Shown here piece after piece: positions 26,279 to 34,023 of a stretch of DNA of 64,000 nucleotides. A program made the position numbers and the translations under genes. The stretch covers positions 1 to 64,000 of the forward strand of contig CAYQDB010000002.1 in the NCBI GenBank assembly GCA_964416195.1, in the 5' to 3' direction. Position 1 is the first letter of the stretch, and the number at the start of each line of letters is the position of its first letter. Source of the stretch: CAYQDB01 sp964416195 (lineage in GTDB: Bacteria; Zixibacteria; MSB-5A5; GN15; FEB-12). A model generated the notes under the pieces. The model saw only the letters and a program-made list of their open reading frames with translations. It ran no database searches and was not told the origin of the DNA.

Positions 26279-27211
26279 TCATACGGAGACAGCTTCGAAT
26301 GCCTCGATATCCGCTGCAGTGTCAAGGTTTAGCGATTTTTCGGGGTGCATGTCCCGTTTGGCCAGAGTCGTCAACACCTTTCCGGGACCTATTTCGATGA
26401 TTGTCTTGACGCCGTCCTGGACAAGACGGCTCATCGTCTGTGCCCATTTGACGGGAGCTGTTAGTTGCTGCACCAACAGGCTTCGGATTTCATCAGGGTC
26501 AACAACCGGTTGGGCGGTCACATTTGCAACCACCGGTCGTGAGGGCGTGTTGATCGGCACATTGATCAAGAATTCTTCAAGCCCAGCTCTGGCCGACTCC
26601 ATCAACGGTGAATGAAAAGCTCCACCGACTTCAAGTATGACGGTTCTCTTCGCCCCCCCCCGGCGTGCAAGCGAAACTGCTTTCTCAACGGCGGCTGGCT
26701 CACCAGAGATGACAACTTGCTTGCCGGAGTTGAAATTAGCCGGTACGACCACTCCCGAGGAGGAAGCATCCACACATATTTGCTTAACTTTATCAGCATC
26801 GAGGCCGAGTATTGCTGCCATTGTCGACGGGCTTTTCTGGCATGCTTCTTCCATCAATAAAGCTCGTTTTACAACGGCCTTGATGGCGTTCTCAAACGAC
26901 AAAGCGCCGGATATAGCCAGGGCGCCGTACTCGCCGAGTGAATGTCCGGCTGCATAATCAAAAGCGGGTATGTGTTCTCGCAGCACGGTAAGGATGGCCA
27001 GAGAATGCAGAAGTATTGCCGGCTGGGTGAATCGTGTTTTTTTAAGTTCCTCAGGTGGTCCTTCAAATGAAAGCTTCGCAATGTCGACTCCTATTTCATC
27101 TGAAGTGAGTTCGTAGAGGTCTTTCACCTCAGGTCCGGCATTGTATATATCCCTGCCCATACCTACATATTGAGAGCCTTGTCCAGGGAAAAACAGCGCT
27201 GTCTTGCTCAT
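26279..27211 (-). CDS. fabD: Malonyl-CoA:ACP transacylase
   Basis: The 310-residue protein has the MCAT features: N-terminal FFPGQGSQYVGMG, nucleophile Ser in GHSLGEYGAL, the conserved Arg downstream and the active-site His in GGAFHSPLM. It loads malonyl onto ACP for FabH and FabF. AGGAAT lies just before the ATG. It follows fabH by seven bases and precedes fabG, so the operon order is fabH-fabD-fabG-acpP-fabF. Confidence 0.97.
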   Translation of the reverse strand: MSKTALFFPGQGSQYVGMGRDIYNAGPEVKDLYELTSDEIGVDIAKLSFEGPPEELKKTRFTQPAILLHSLAILTVLREHIPAFDYAAGHSLGEYGALAISGALSFENAIKAVVKRALLMEEACQKSPSTMAAILGLDADKVKQICVDASSSGVVVPANFNSGKQVVISGEPAAVEKAVSLARRGGAKRTVILEVGGAFHSPLMESARAGLEEFLINVPINTPSRPVVANVTAQPVVDPDEIRSLLVQQLTAPVKWAQTMSRLVQDGVKTIIEIGPGKVLTTLAKRDMHPEKSLNLDTAADIEAFEAVSV

Positions 27212-27218
27212 TGCATTC

Positions 27219-28244
27219 CTACCATTTTACCAATGCCGCACCCCAGATCAAGCCGCCGCCGAAGGCGACCATCAGCACATAGTCCCCGGGCCGTATTTTG
27301 CCCTGACGATTTGCTTCGTCAAGGGCTAACGGAACCGACGCCGCCGAGGTGTTGCCATACTTCTCGATATTCATAAAGACCCTGTCCATGCCAACGTGCA
27401 AACGTTTCGCCAGCGCTTCAATGATCCGGATATTTGCTTGATGAGGAATCACCAGTGAGATATCTGACGGCTGCAGACCAGCATCGGCAACAACCTTCAA
27501 AGCAGCATTTGACATCTCGCGGACGGCTACTTTGAAGACTTCCGAACCATTCATCATTATTTTGTCGGTACCGTCAAAAATAAACTCGGGGGTGTATGGG
27601 TTTACTGTGCCGCCGGTTCTGCTCCATAGCAATGGCCGTAGACGACCATCTGATTTGAGAAACGTGGATACCACGCCATGGCCGCTATCATCTGGAGCCA
27701 GAAGCGCGGCGCCTGCGGCGTCGCCAAACAACACACAGGTGTTGCGGTCTTTATAATTTGTGAAAGCCGACAACTTCTCCACCCCCACCGCTAGCACATT
27801 TTTATAGGCGCCGGTTTTAATAAAGGAGGCGCCGATAGCCACGCCGTTGAGAAAACCGGCGCAAGCGGCGGAGACATCAAAGGCGACCGCATTATGTAGG
27901 CCCATCTTTTCCTGAACAACACAGGCAGTGGAGGGGAGAAGGTAATCGGGCGTAACGGTTCCCACAATCAGCAGTTCAACCTCGTCAGCACTGCATTGCG
28001 CCATCTCCAGTGCACTGCGGCAGGCCTGAACAGTCATATCTGACCCATGCGTTCCGTTCTCGGCAATACGCCGCTCCCGGATACCGGTACGAGTAACAAT
28101 CCATTCGTCAGTGGTATCGACTATTTTCTCGAAATCAGCGTTGGTCATCCGACGCGGCGGCACATACGACCCCGTCCCGACTATCCTGGCTCTTATTTCT
28201 TGATTCACTAGTTTGTCCGGAGTGATTGGTTGTAAGCTCATCAT
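27219..28244 (-). CDS. fabH: Beta-ketoacyl-ACP synthase III
   Basis: The 341-residue protein begins, after a short extension, with ARIVGTGSYVPPRRMTNADF and has DEWIVTRTGIRERR, the catalytic Cys in SAACAGFLNG, His in VIPHQANIRI and Asn in GNTSAASVP. It starts fatty-acid synthesis by condensing acetyl-CoA (or branched starters) with malonyl-ACP. The conserved N-terminus demands a start at or before about 28200, so the gene truly overlaps the end of plsX, by about 110 bases if ATG 28244 is used and by over 60 with GTG 28208. No start has a good ribosome-binding site, which fits coupling to plsX translation. Confidence 0.96.
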   Translation of the reverse strand: MMSLQPITPDKLVNQEIRARIVGTGSYVPPRRMTNADFEKIVDTTDEWIVTRTGIRERRIAENGTHGSDMTVQACRSALEMAQCSADEVELLIVGTVTPDYLLPSTACVVQEKMGLHNAVAFDVSAACAGFLNGVAIGASFIKTGAYKNVLAVGVEKLSAFTNYKDRNTCVLFGDAAGAALLAPDDSGHGVVSTFLKSDGRLRPLLWSRTGGTVNPYTPEFIFDGTDKIMMNGSEVFKVAVREMSNAALKVVADAGLQPSDISLVIPHQANIRIIEALAKRLHVGMDRVFMNIEKYGNTSAASVPLALDEANRQGKIRPGDYVLMVAFGGGLIWGAALVKW

Positions 28245-29235
28245 GGATGCGCTCTATTATTCGTTTTGACGCCATCTCATAAGCTGCGACGATAGCATTG
28301 TAGATGGCTCGGGCGTTGGACGAACCATGGCAAATAATTACGGCGCCATTCACGCCCAGGAGGGGAGCGCCTCCGGCTTCAGCATAGTCAAATGTACTCT
28401 TCATTCTCTTGAGAAACGGCAAAAGCAGCGCGGCGCCGATCCTTGAGAAGATATTGGTTTGGACTTGACGCCGCATAGAGTTAACCAACATTGGCTTGAT
28501 GGACTCGGCGAACTTCAATAGTATATTGCCGGTGAAGCCGTCGGTTACTGCCACATCGATAGTTCCCGACAAGATATCGCGCCCTTCGATATTACCGACA
28601 TAGTTTACACCTGATCTCTCCAATAACTTCTGAGAGTGGAAGATCAACTCGTTTCCCTTGCTTCGCTCTTCGCCGATGGAGATCAGACCTACCCGGGGAG
28701 AGTCCATACCGAAGATCGCCGAGGAATAGATCGAACCCATTATGGCAAACTGAGAAAGATGGTGGGGCTTGCAGTCGGAGTTAGCTCCGACATCAATGAC
28801 CACCGTTGGCCTGCCGGTTGATGTGGGAAAGACGGTGGTTATAGCCGGTCGGTCCACTCCTTCGATGCGACCGAGGGTAAACAGCGAGGTGCCCATAACA
28901 GCTCCAGTATTGCCCGGAGACACAAAAGCATCGGCTTGCTGTTTTTTCACTAACCGCAATCCAACCGCAATGGAACTGTCACGCATACGGACACCATCAG
29001 TTGCGGACATGTGCATCGGGACTTCTCGTTCGGCGTGCTGGACGGAGATGTTCGTTGGTAGCTCCTGGATATTAGACAGACAGATCTCTATTGCGTTCTT
29101 GCGACCGACAAAGATAAGCTGGATAGAATCGCCCATTTGCCGGGCAGCATCGATTCCTCCCTGAATGATGCTCTTCTGCCCGGAGTCAGCTCCCATGACA
29201 TCGAGCACCACGGTATGTTTCTTGTCAGCTGTCAT
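28135..29235 (-). CDS. plsX: Phosphate acyltransferase
   Basis: The 366-residue protein shows the PlsX signatures VVLDVMGADSGQKSI at the N-terminus, DAFVSPGNTGAVMGTSLF, VIDVGANSDCKP and GGAPLLGVNGAVIICHGSS. It makes acyl-phosphate from acyl-ACP for glycerol-3-phosphate acylation by PlsY. The family is usually 330-350 residues long; the polar extra tail (about 25 residues after IHDEL) is encoded in the region that overlaps fabH in another frame. It follows rpmF as in many genomes. Confidence 0.97.
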   Translation of the reverse strand: MTADKKHTVVLDVMGADSGQKSIIQGGIDAARQMGDSIQLIFVGRKNAIEICLSNIQELPTNISVQHAEREVPMHMSATDGVRMRDSSIAVGLRLVKKQQADAFVSPGNTGAVMGTSLFTLGRIEGVDRPAITTVFPTSTGRPTVVIDVGANSDCKPHHLSQFAIMGSIYSSAIFGMDSPRVGLISIGEERSKGNELIFHSQKLLERSGVNYVGNIEGRDILSGTIDVAVTDGFTGNILLKFAESIKPMLVNSMRRQVQTNIFSRIGAALLLPFLKRMKSTFDYAEAGGAPLLGVNGAVIICHGSSNARAIYNAIVAAYEMASKRIIERIHDELTTNHSGQTSESRNKSQDSRDGVVCAAASDDQR

Positions 29236-29282
29236 TGTACTAAGAACTCCTGTTGATTTGCACGTCCGTGGAAGTTACGTAA

Positions 29283-29465
29283 TTATGTCTCTGCCGGTGC
29301 GATAATCTGACGATCCTTATAGTATCCGCAGTGGGTGCATATATGATGCGACAGTTTCGGCTGGTGGCAGTGGGAGCACTCAATTACATTTGGTGCTGAT
29401 ATTTTCCAATTCGTACGGCGTTTTCGCCCCCTGGTTCGGGAGTGTCGCCTTTTCGGAAGTGGCAT
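29283..29465 (-). CDS. rpmF: 50S ribosomal protein L32
   Basis: The 60-residue basic protein starts MPLPKRRHSRTRGRKRR and has two CxxC pairs (IECSHCHQ and HICTHCGYY), the zinc-ribbon form of L32. GAGG precedes the ATG by eight bases. Its place between the yceD-like gene and plsX is one of the most conserved bacterial gene orders, linking ribosome and membrane-lipid synthesis. Confidence 0.97.
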   Translation of the reverse strand: MPLPKRRHSRTRGRKRRTNWKISAPNVIECSHCHQPKLSHHICTHCGYYKDRQIIAPAET

Positions 29466-29489
29466 CTGTCATTCCTCTATTCTTGTTCG

Positions 29490-30008
29490 TTAACCATTGC
29501 GAAGTTTCTTCAGCTCCTCCCAGCGTGGATCAATCCTCTCAGCAGTACAACGGCAACTCTGTTCGTTGAGGTTGACCCCGCAGTTCGGGCACAGACCACG
29601 GCAATCCTCGGAACACAACGGCTTCATCCCTACTGCGAGGATAATTGTCTGCTTGACAATATCCGTGAGGTCAGCTTGTACGCCGGGGCCTTGAAAAAAC
29701 ACATAGTCCTCATCATCAATCGCCCTACTCGTGCGAGCGGTATACAGACTCTCAGAACAAATGATGAACTCCATTTTGTTCCGGATTCGAGCCTCAAACT
29801 CTCTCAAACAGCGGGAACACTCCTGCCACACCGTAGCCTCGACTTCACCCTGGCAGAAGTACTCTTCGCCTGATTGCTGAATATCGAGCTCGGCCTTGAC
29901 CTTTTCAACCCTGCGCAAGCCGTCATAATCCGGCGTCATCCTTGCCGGATCACCTTCCAGTAGTACGTGCGCTGGGAAGCTATCAAATTCCCGTAAATAC
30001 AATATCAC
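29490..30008 (-). CDS. YceD/DUF177 family protein
   Basis: The 172-residue protein carries two cysteine clusters: WQECSRCLREFEA in the middle and CSEDCRGLCPNCGVNLNEQSC near the C-terminus; such clusters are typical of the DUF177 (YceD) family, found just before rpmF in most bacteria. In E. coli and plants the family is tied to 23S rRNA accumulation. It begins with GTG at 30008, very close to a possible -10 element, so the mRNA may have almost no leader. Confidence 0.93.
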   Translation of the reverse strand: MILYLREFDSFPAHVLLEGDPARMTPDYDGLRRVEKVKAELDIQQSGEEYFCQGEVEATVWQECSRCLREFEARIRNKMEFIICSESLYTARTSRAIDDEDYVFFQGPGVQADLTDIVKQTIILAVGMKPLCSEDCRGLCPNCGVNLNEQSCRCTAERIDPRWEELKKLRNG

Positions 30009-30016
30009 AACCTAAA

Positions 30017-30045
30017 ACCTTAGCCAAATCTACGGAAAAAGTCAA
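30017..30045 (-). promoter_or_regulatory. Possible promoter of the yceD-rpmF-plsX-fab operon
   Basis: On the minus strand TTGACT (30040-30045) is followed after 17 bases by TAAGGT (30017-30022). The -35 is good and the -10 poor. If used, transcription would start at or a few bases before the GTG of the yceD-like gene. The same TAAGGT hexamer at 17-base spacing from TTGACA occurs at 56043-56071. Confidence 0.35.
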
Positions 30046-30188
30046 GAAGAAAACTATAGTGCAATTCTCTAAGGCCCAAAGGGTTACAGAACCCTGCCGT
30101 CAGAGGGTGGGGTCACTGAGTAGCATTAGGTGGAGGGTCGTGCGCGTCTCTTGAAAAACTAGATGTTGTGTACGAAGACCCGTCTGCT

Positions 30189-30599
30189 CTAATGAGTCCC
30201 CTTGTATATCTTAATCCTGTTGGCTGCCCGTTCTATTGCAGCCCGAACAGAGGGCAGGTCGATATTCGTTTCATCCTTTCCGGCGGAGATCAATCGGTTT
30301 TTCTCACGCTCATAGGCGGCCTGGGCCCGCTCGATGTCGATCTCGTCGGCATGCTCGACGGCGTCTGCCAGTAGAGTCGCCTTGTTGTTGGATACTTCGA
30401 GAAAGCCTCCCGATACGGCAAGGATACTTATTTTATCATTGGCGTCACGGAACTGGATCTTGCCTGGAATCAGGGCTGTAATCAGGGGAGCGTGCTGGGA
30501 CAAAACACCCAGATAGCCTTCCGTACCGGGGACCACGAGGGATTTGATCTCAGCCTCGTAAAACACTTTCTCAGGGGTGACTATCGATAGAGTAAACAT
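30189..30599 (-). CDS. atpC: ATP synthase epsilon subunit
   Basis: The 136-residue protein starts MFTLSIVTPEKVFYEAE and contains the beta-sandwich signature VPGTEGYLGVLSQHAPLITAL, followed by the two-helix C-terminal domain (ERAQAAYEREKNRLI). It is the inhibitory rotor subunit of F1. It lies seven bases after atpD and ends the atp operon; a short AGGGTT/AACCCT palindrome at 30080-30095 may be part of the operon end. Confidence 0.96.
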   Translation of the reverse strand: MFTLSIVTPEKVFYEAEIKSLVVPGTEGYLGVLSQHAPLITALIPGKIQFRDANDKISILAVSGGFLEVSNNKATLLADAVEHADEIDIERAQAAYEREKNRLISAGKDETNIDLPSVRAAIERAANRIKIYKGTH

Positions 30600-30605
30600 C
30601 GGCTG

Positions 30606-32012
30606 CTACTTCTTCGATTTCTCGTATCTGTCAAGTACTTCATCAATCGGGCCGGCCATAAAGAACATCTGTTCCGGAATATGGTCTAACTCGCCGTTTA
30701 TGATCATGTCAAACCCCTTGACAGTGTCTTCTACTTTGACGTACACGCCGGAATGACCGGTAAAGGCCTCTGCCACGAATAACGGTTGCGAAAGGAAGCG
30801 TTGCATTTTACGGGCCCGCTGGACGGTCAGTTTGTCTTCCTCGGACAGCTCATCGATACCCAGGATAGCTATGATGTCTTGCAGGTCCTTGTAGCGTTGC
30901 AGGATCTTCTGTGCCTCGCGAGCTATCTGGTAGTGCTTTTCACCCACAATGGCGGGATCGAGAATACGAGAAGTGGAATCAAGCGGGTCGACCGCCGGAT
31001 ACAGGCCTAACTCCGCGATCTGGCGTGAAAGCACCGTCGTTGCGTCAAGGTGTGAGAAGGTAGTAGCCGGAGCCGGGTCGGTTAGATCGTCAGCAGGGAC
31101 ATAGATCGCCTGCACCGAGGTAATTGAACCAGACTTGGTTGAGGTAATGCGCTCCTGAAGAGCACCCATCTCGGTTCCCAACGTCGGCTGGTAGCCGACA
31201 GCAGAGGGCATGCGGCCCAGAAGCGCCGATACTTCTGAACCGGCCTGCACAAAACGGAAGATGTTGTCAATGAACAACAGTACATCCTGACCCTCCTCGT
31301 CCCGGAAATACTCTGCCATGGTCAGTCCAGACAGCGCCACTCGAAGACGAGCGCCCGGTGGCTCGTTCATCTGGCCAAAGACCATAGCAGTTCTTTTAAT
31401 AACGCCCGACTCAATCATCTCAAGCCACAGATCGTTGCCTTCACGTGTCCGCTCACCTACACCGGAGAAGACCGAGTAACCGCCGTGCTCAGTAGCGATG
31501 TTGTGAATAAGTTCCTGGATAATAACCGTCTTGCCGACGCCGGCGCCGCCGAACATACCGACCTTGCCGCCCTTGAGGTATGGTTCCAGCAAGTCGATCA
31601 CCTTAATACCGGTTTCGAACATCTCTGCCGTGATTGCCTGCTCCTCAAACGACGGTGCCGCTCGGTGAATCGGTAACCGGGGGGTATCAGGCGGCAATTC
31701 TCCCTTTTCATCTATAGTATCGCCAAGTAGATTGAACACCCGTCCCAACACCCGCTCGCCTACAGGGACGGTGATGGTGGTGCCAGTATCAATTGCCTTC
31801 ATGCCACGCACAAGTCCGTCGGTGGTAGCCAGCGCTACACACCGGACGATGTTGTCACCGATGTGCATAGAGACCTCGATGGTGAGGTCGATACCCAGTT
31901 CTTTGTCTTGAATCTTGATGGCATTTAGGATGTTGGGCAGTGCATCCGCACGAAACTCGCAGTCCACCGTAGCTCCGATTACCTGTGCGACCTTGCCGAT
32001 ATTTTCAGTCAT
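30606..32012 (-). CDS. atpD: ATP synthase beta subunit
   Basis: The 468-residue catalytic subunit shows Walker A GGAGVGKTVIIQELIHNIA, the catalytic Glu in SGVGERTREGNDLW, Walker B VLLFIDNIFRF and the conserved SALLGRMPSAVGYQPTL and DELSEEDK (DELSEED loop contacting gamma). It makes ATP at the F1 catalytic sites. It follows atpG by 43 bases. Length and motifs are entirely normal. Confidence 0.99.
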   Translation of the reverse strand: MTENIGKVAQVIGATVDCEFRADALPNILNAIKIQDKELGIDLTIEVSMHIGDNIVRCVALATTDGLVRGMKAIDTGTTITVPVGERVLGRVFNLLGDTIDEKGELPPDTPRLPIHRAAPSFEEQAITAEMFETGIKVIDLLEPYLKGGKVGMFGGAGVGKTVIIQELIHNIATEHGGYSVFSGVGERTREGNDLWLEMIESGVIKRTAMVFGQMNEPPGARLRVALSGLTMAEYFRDEEGQDVLLFIDNIFRFVQAGSEVSALLGRMPSAVGYQPTLGTEMGALQERITSTKSGSITSVQAIYVPADDLTDPAPATTFSHLDATTVLSRQIAELGLYPAVDPLDSTSRILDPAIVGEKHYQIAREAQKILQRYKDLQDIIAILGIDELSEEDKLTVQRARKMQRFLSQPLFVAEAFTGHSGVYVKVEDTVKGFDMIINGELDHIPEQMFFMAGPIDEVLDRYEKSKK

Positions 32013-32055
32013 GCGTTGTACTCCGCTTTATTGGAAAACTCTCTTTTATTCGTTT

Positions 32056-32922
32056 CTATCCCTTCAAGGCCTCCGCGCCCGAGACGACCTCCAGCAGTTC
32101 TTTGGTGATCTGCGCCTGCCGGGCCTTGTTGTATTCAAGCGTCAGGTTGTCTATCATCTCGCCGGCGTTCTTGGTGGCAGCATTCATGGCGATCATACGG
32201 CTGCCGTGCTCACTGGCGAATGATTCCACCAGTGCCGTGACCAGTTTAGTGGTAGCATAGCCCGGCATTAGAGATGCATATATCTCATGTGCCGAAGGCT
32301 CAAAAATGTAGTCTTTGCTTAATCCGGTTTCATCGGCGACTTCCGGACGCGCCACTGGTAGATACTGTTCGAGCGATACCCGGTATTTCACCATCGACAG
32401 GAAACGCGTGAACAGAAGACTGATTTCATCAGTCTGGCCGTGAACAAAGCGCTCGGTTAGAAAGGATACAATCTGTCGGGCTTTGTCATAGTCGAGAATG
32501 CCACTCCAATCGCCGTAGTAGTTCGCTATTGGATAAGGACGCCGCCGGAAGAAGTCGTTTCCGCGTTTGCCGATGGTTACGAGTTCGATTTCAACGTCTT
32601 GATTTTCGTTGATCAGCTGCATCGCCCGGCGGATGATGTGAGAGTTGTAAGAGCCGCACAGTCCGCGGTCGGAGGTGAAGATAACCAACGTCTTTTTCTT
32701 GATCGGTCGTTCCTCGAAGTAAGGGTGGAGGATTTCCTCGGAGGTGCCGGCGGCTAATTGGCCGAGCATCTCGTCCATCTTTTTGGCATAGGGGCGGGTT
32801 TGCTCAACGCGCTGCTGCGCTCGCCGCAATTTGGCCGCCGCCACCATCTCCATGGCGCTGGTAATGCGCCTTGTGGAAACGACAGACCGAATTTTTTTTC
32901 TTACTTCTCGAAGCGTCGCCAT
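32056..32922 (-). CDS. atpG: ATP synthase gamma subunit
   Basis: The 288-residue central-stalk subunit starts MATLREVRKKIRSVVSTRRIT, followed by SAMEMVAAAKLRRAQ, the family N-terminal helix, has the middle FTSDRGLCGSYNS segment and ends MIDNLTLEYNKARQAQITKE, the C-terminal helix that turns inside the alpha-beta hexamer. It lies between the inserted porin-like gene and atpD rather than directly behind atpA. Confidence 0.97.
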   Translation of the reverse strand: MATLREVRKKIRSVVSTRRITSAMEMVAAAKLRRAQQRVEQTRPYAKKMDEMLGQLAAGTSEEILHPYFEERPIKKKTLVIFTSDRGLCGSYNSHIIRRAMQLINENQDVEIELVTIGKRGNDFFRRRPYPIANYYGDWSGILDYDKARQIVSFLTERFVHGQTDEISLLFTRFLSMVKYRVSLEQYLPVARPEVADETGLSKDYIFEPSAHEIYASLMPGYATTKLVTALVESFASEHGSRMIAMNAATKNAGEMIDNLTLEYNKARQAQITKELLEVVSGAEALKG

Positions 32923-32963
32923 AAGGACTTTCTATTTTGTTCTGACACTTCTTTTAACTAATT

Positions 32964-33701
32964 TCATAGGTCTAATGGGAATGCAAGTCCCGCTGTGATA
33001 GCGATAATCCTGTTTTTCATATCTCTGAATCCGTGCGTCCCGACCTTCGAATGAAAGACGATCACTCCCGCATCGATATGGGTCAAACTCAAGGAGTAAC
33101 GGGCGTCGATAACAACCTCTGCAATTTTGACATTGATTTTCAGATCTCCGCCAAATACAACCCCAAGGTCGACGTTGTTGATTCTTTCGCTGATATCCTC
33201 TGTTCCTGAGCCATGATAGAGTAAAACACCATTGGAATCCGAGAAAGTAGATTCCCACTTCTCCTTAGCCTCCAACTTGATTGCAAAAGAAGGACCGGCA
33301 TAAAGACTGGGTTCAACCCTTGCGTTCGTTGGTATCTTGAGTTTGAACAGTACTGGTGCCTCGAGGTAACTCAGCTTATCCTCCCAATAACCCTCATGAT
33401 AACTAACTCCGTGGTAGCTAAACTCGAAAGCACTCACGCTTCCATTCGTCCCTTTTTGAATGAAAAGAATTTCAGGCTGAATAGCAAAATAGTCATTCAC
33501 ATTTACAATGAGAAAGCCACCAAAAGTAAATCCGTTTTTTGTGTCGACATCGTACGAAATATCTTCCCCCTGGAAACGGGCAAAGCTCGCGCCTCCTTTA
33601 AAACCTGTCTCAGCCTTTGTTTGAGCTGCCGTCGAAACTGACATCATACAAGTCAATACGATTACTACCCCCGTCGGAATTATACAACCTTTCACACTCA
33701 C
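32964..33701 (-). CDS. PorT-like outer-membrane beta-barrel protein inserted in the atp operon
   Basis: The 245-residue product starts at GTG 33701, with GAGG six bases upstream, and has a signal peptide (VVIVLTCMMSVSTAAQ). The mature part matches the Bacteroidetes-style small barrel pattern (OMP_b-brl_2, PorT-like): ETGFKGGASFARF, FGGFLIVNVNDYFAIQPEILFIQKG, YLEAPVLFKLKI, YAGPSFAIKL and a final strand IAITAGLAFPLDL. Such barrels have no known enzymatic role. It lies in the same direction between atpA and atpG, so it should be transcribed with the ATP synthase genes; it follows a 320-base repeat-rich gap. No functional link with ATP synthase is known. Confidence 0.85.
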   Translation of the reverse strand: MSVKGCIIPTGVVIVLTCMMSVSTAAQTKAETGFKGGASFARFQGEDISYDVDTKNGFTFGGFLIVNVNDYFAIQPEILFIQKGTNGSVSAFEFSYHGVSYHEGYWEDKLSYLEAPVLFKLKIPTNARVEPSLYAGPSFAIKLEAKEKWESTFSDSNGVLLYHGSGTEDISERINNVDLGVVFGGDLKINVKIAEVVIDARYSLSLTHIDAGVIVFHSKVGTHGFRDMKNRIIAITAGLAFPLDL

Positions 33702-34023
33702 ATCGACCTCATGTCAAGAACATATTGTCCGCCAGGGGCTGCCATGTCGCTTCGCCTCTGGCAATGACGGGTTACTTCAAGATTGTACCTACGGCAGGAT
33801 CGCAGGGATCCTGCTCTACTTTCTGGATTCCCGCTTGCGCGAGAATGATAGAGCTCTTTGCAAGTTCGTGGTTGTCGTACGTCCTCGGGCACCGACTCAA
33901 TCGAGTACGGGGCAGATGTGGACTCGCCTTTGGCGAGCCGCCCACGATAATTGTCGGGTTTCTCATTTCGCTTCGCTCCACTCGGAACCCGACCTACGAT
34001 TTTCACCATACTCATAGCCGACG
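33702..34023. repeat. Repeat-rich gap between atpA and the porin-like gene
   Basis: No gene is seen in these 322 bases. Palindromes follow each other: an imperfect CCAGGGGC/GCCTCTGG stem (33732-33761) followed by GCAATGACGG, a perfect GCAGGATC/GATCCTGC stem (33794-33814), a GATTCCCGCTTGCGCGAGAA-like arm (33828-33846), GGCAGATGTGGAC (33911-33923, shared with 6081-6093), and GTCGGGTT/AACCCGAC (33953-33993). Several arms resemble dispersed repeats known from many bacterial genomes. The gap would be transcribed if atpA and atpG share one mRNA. Confidence 0.6.
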
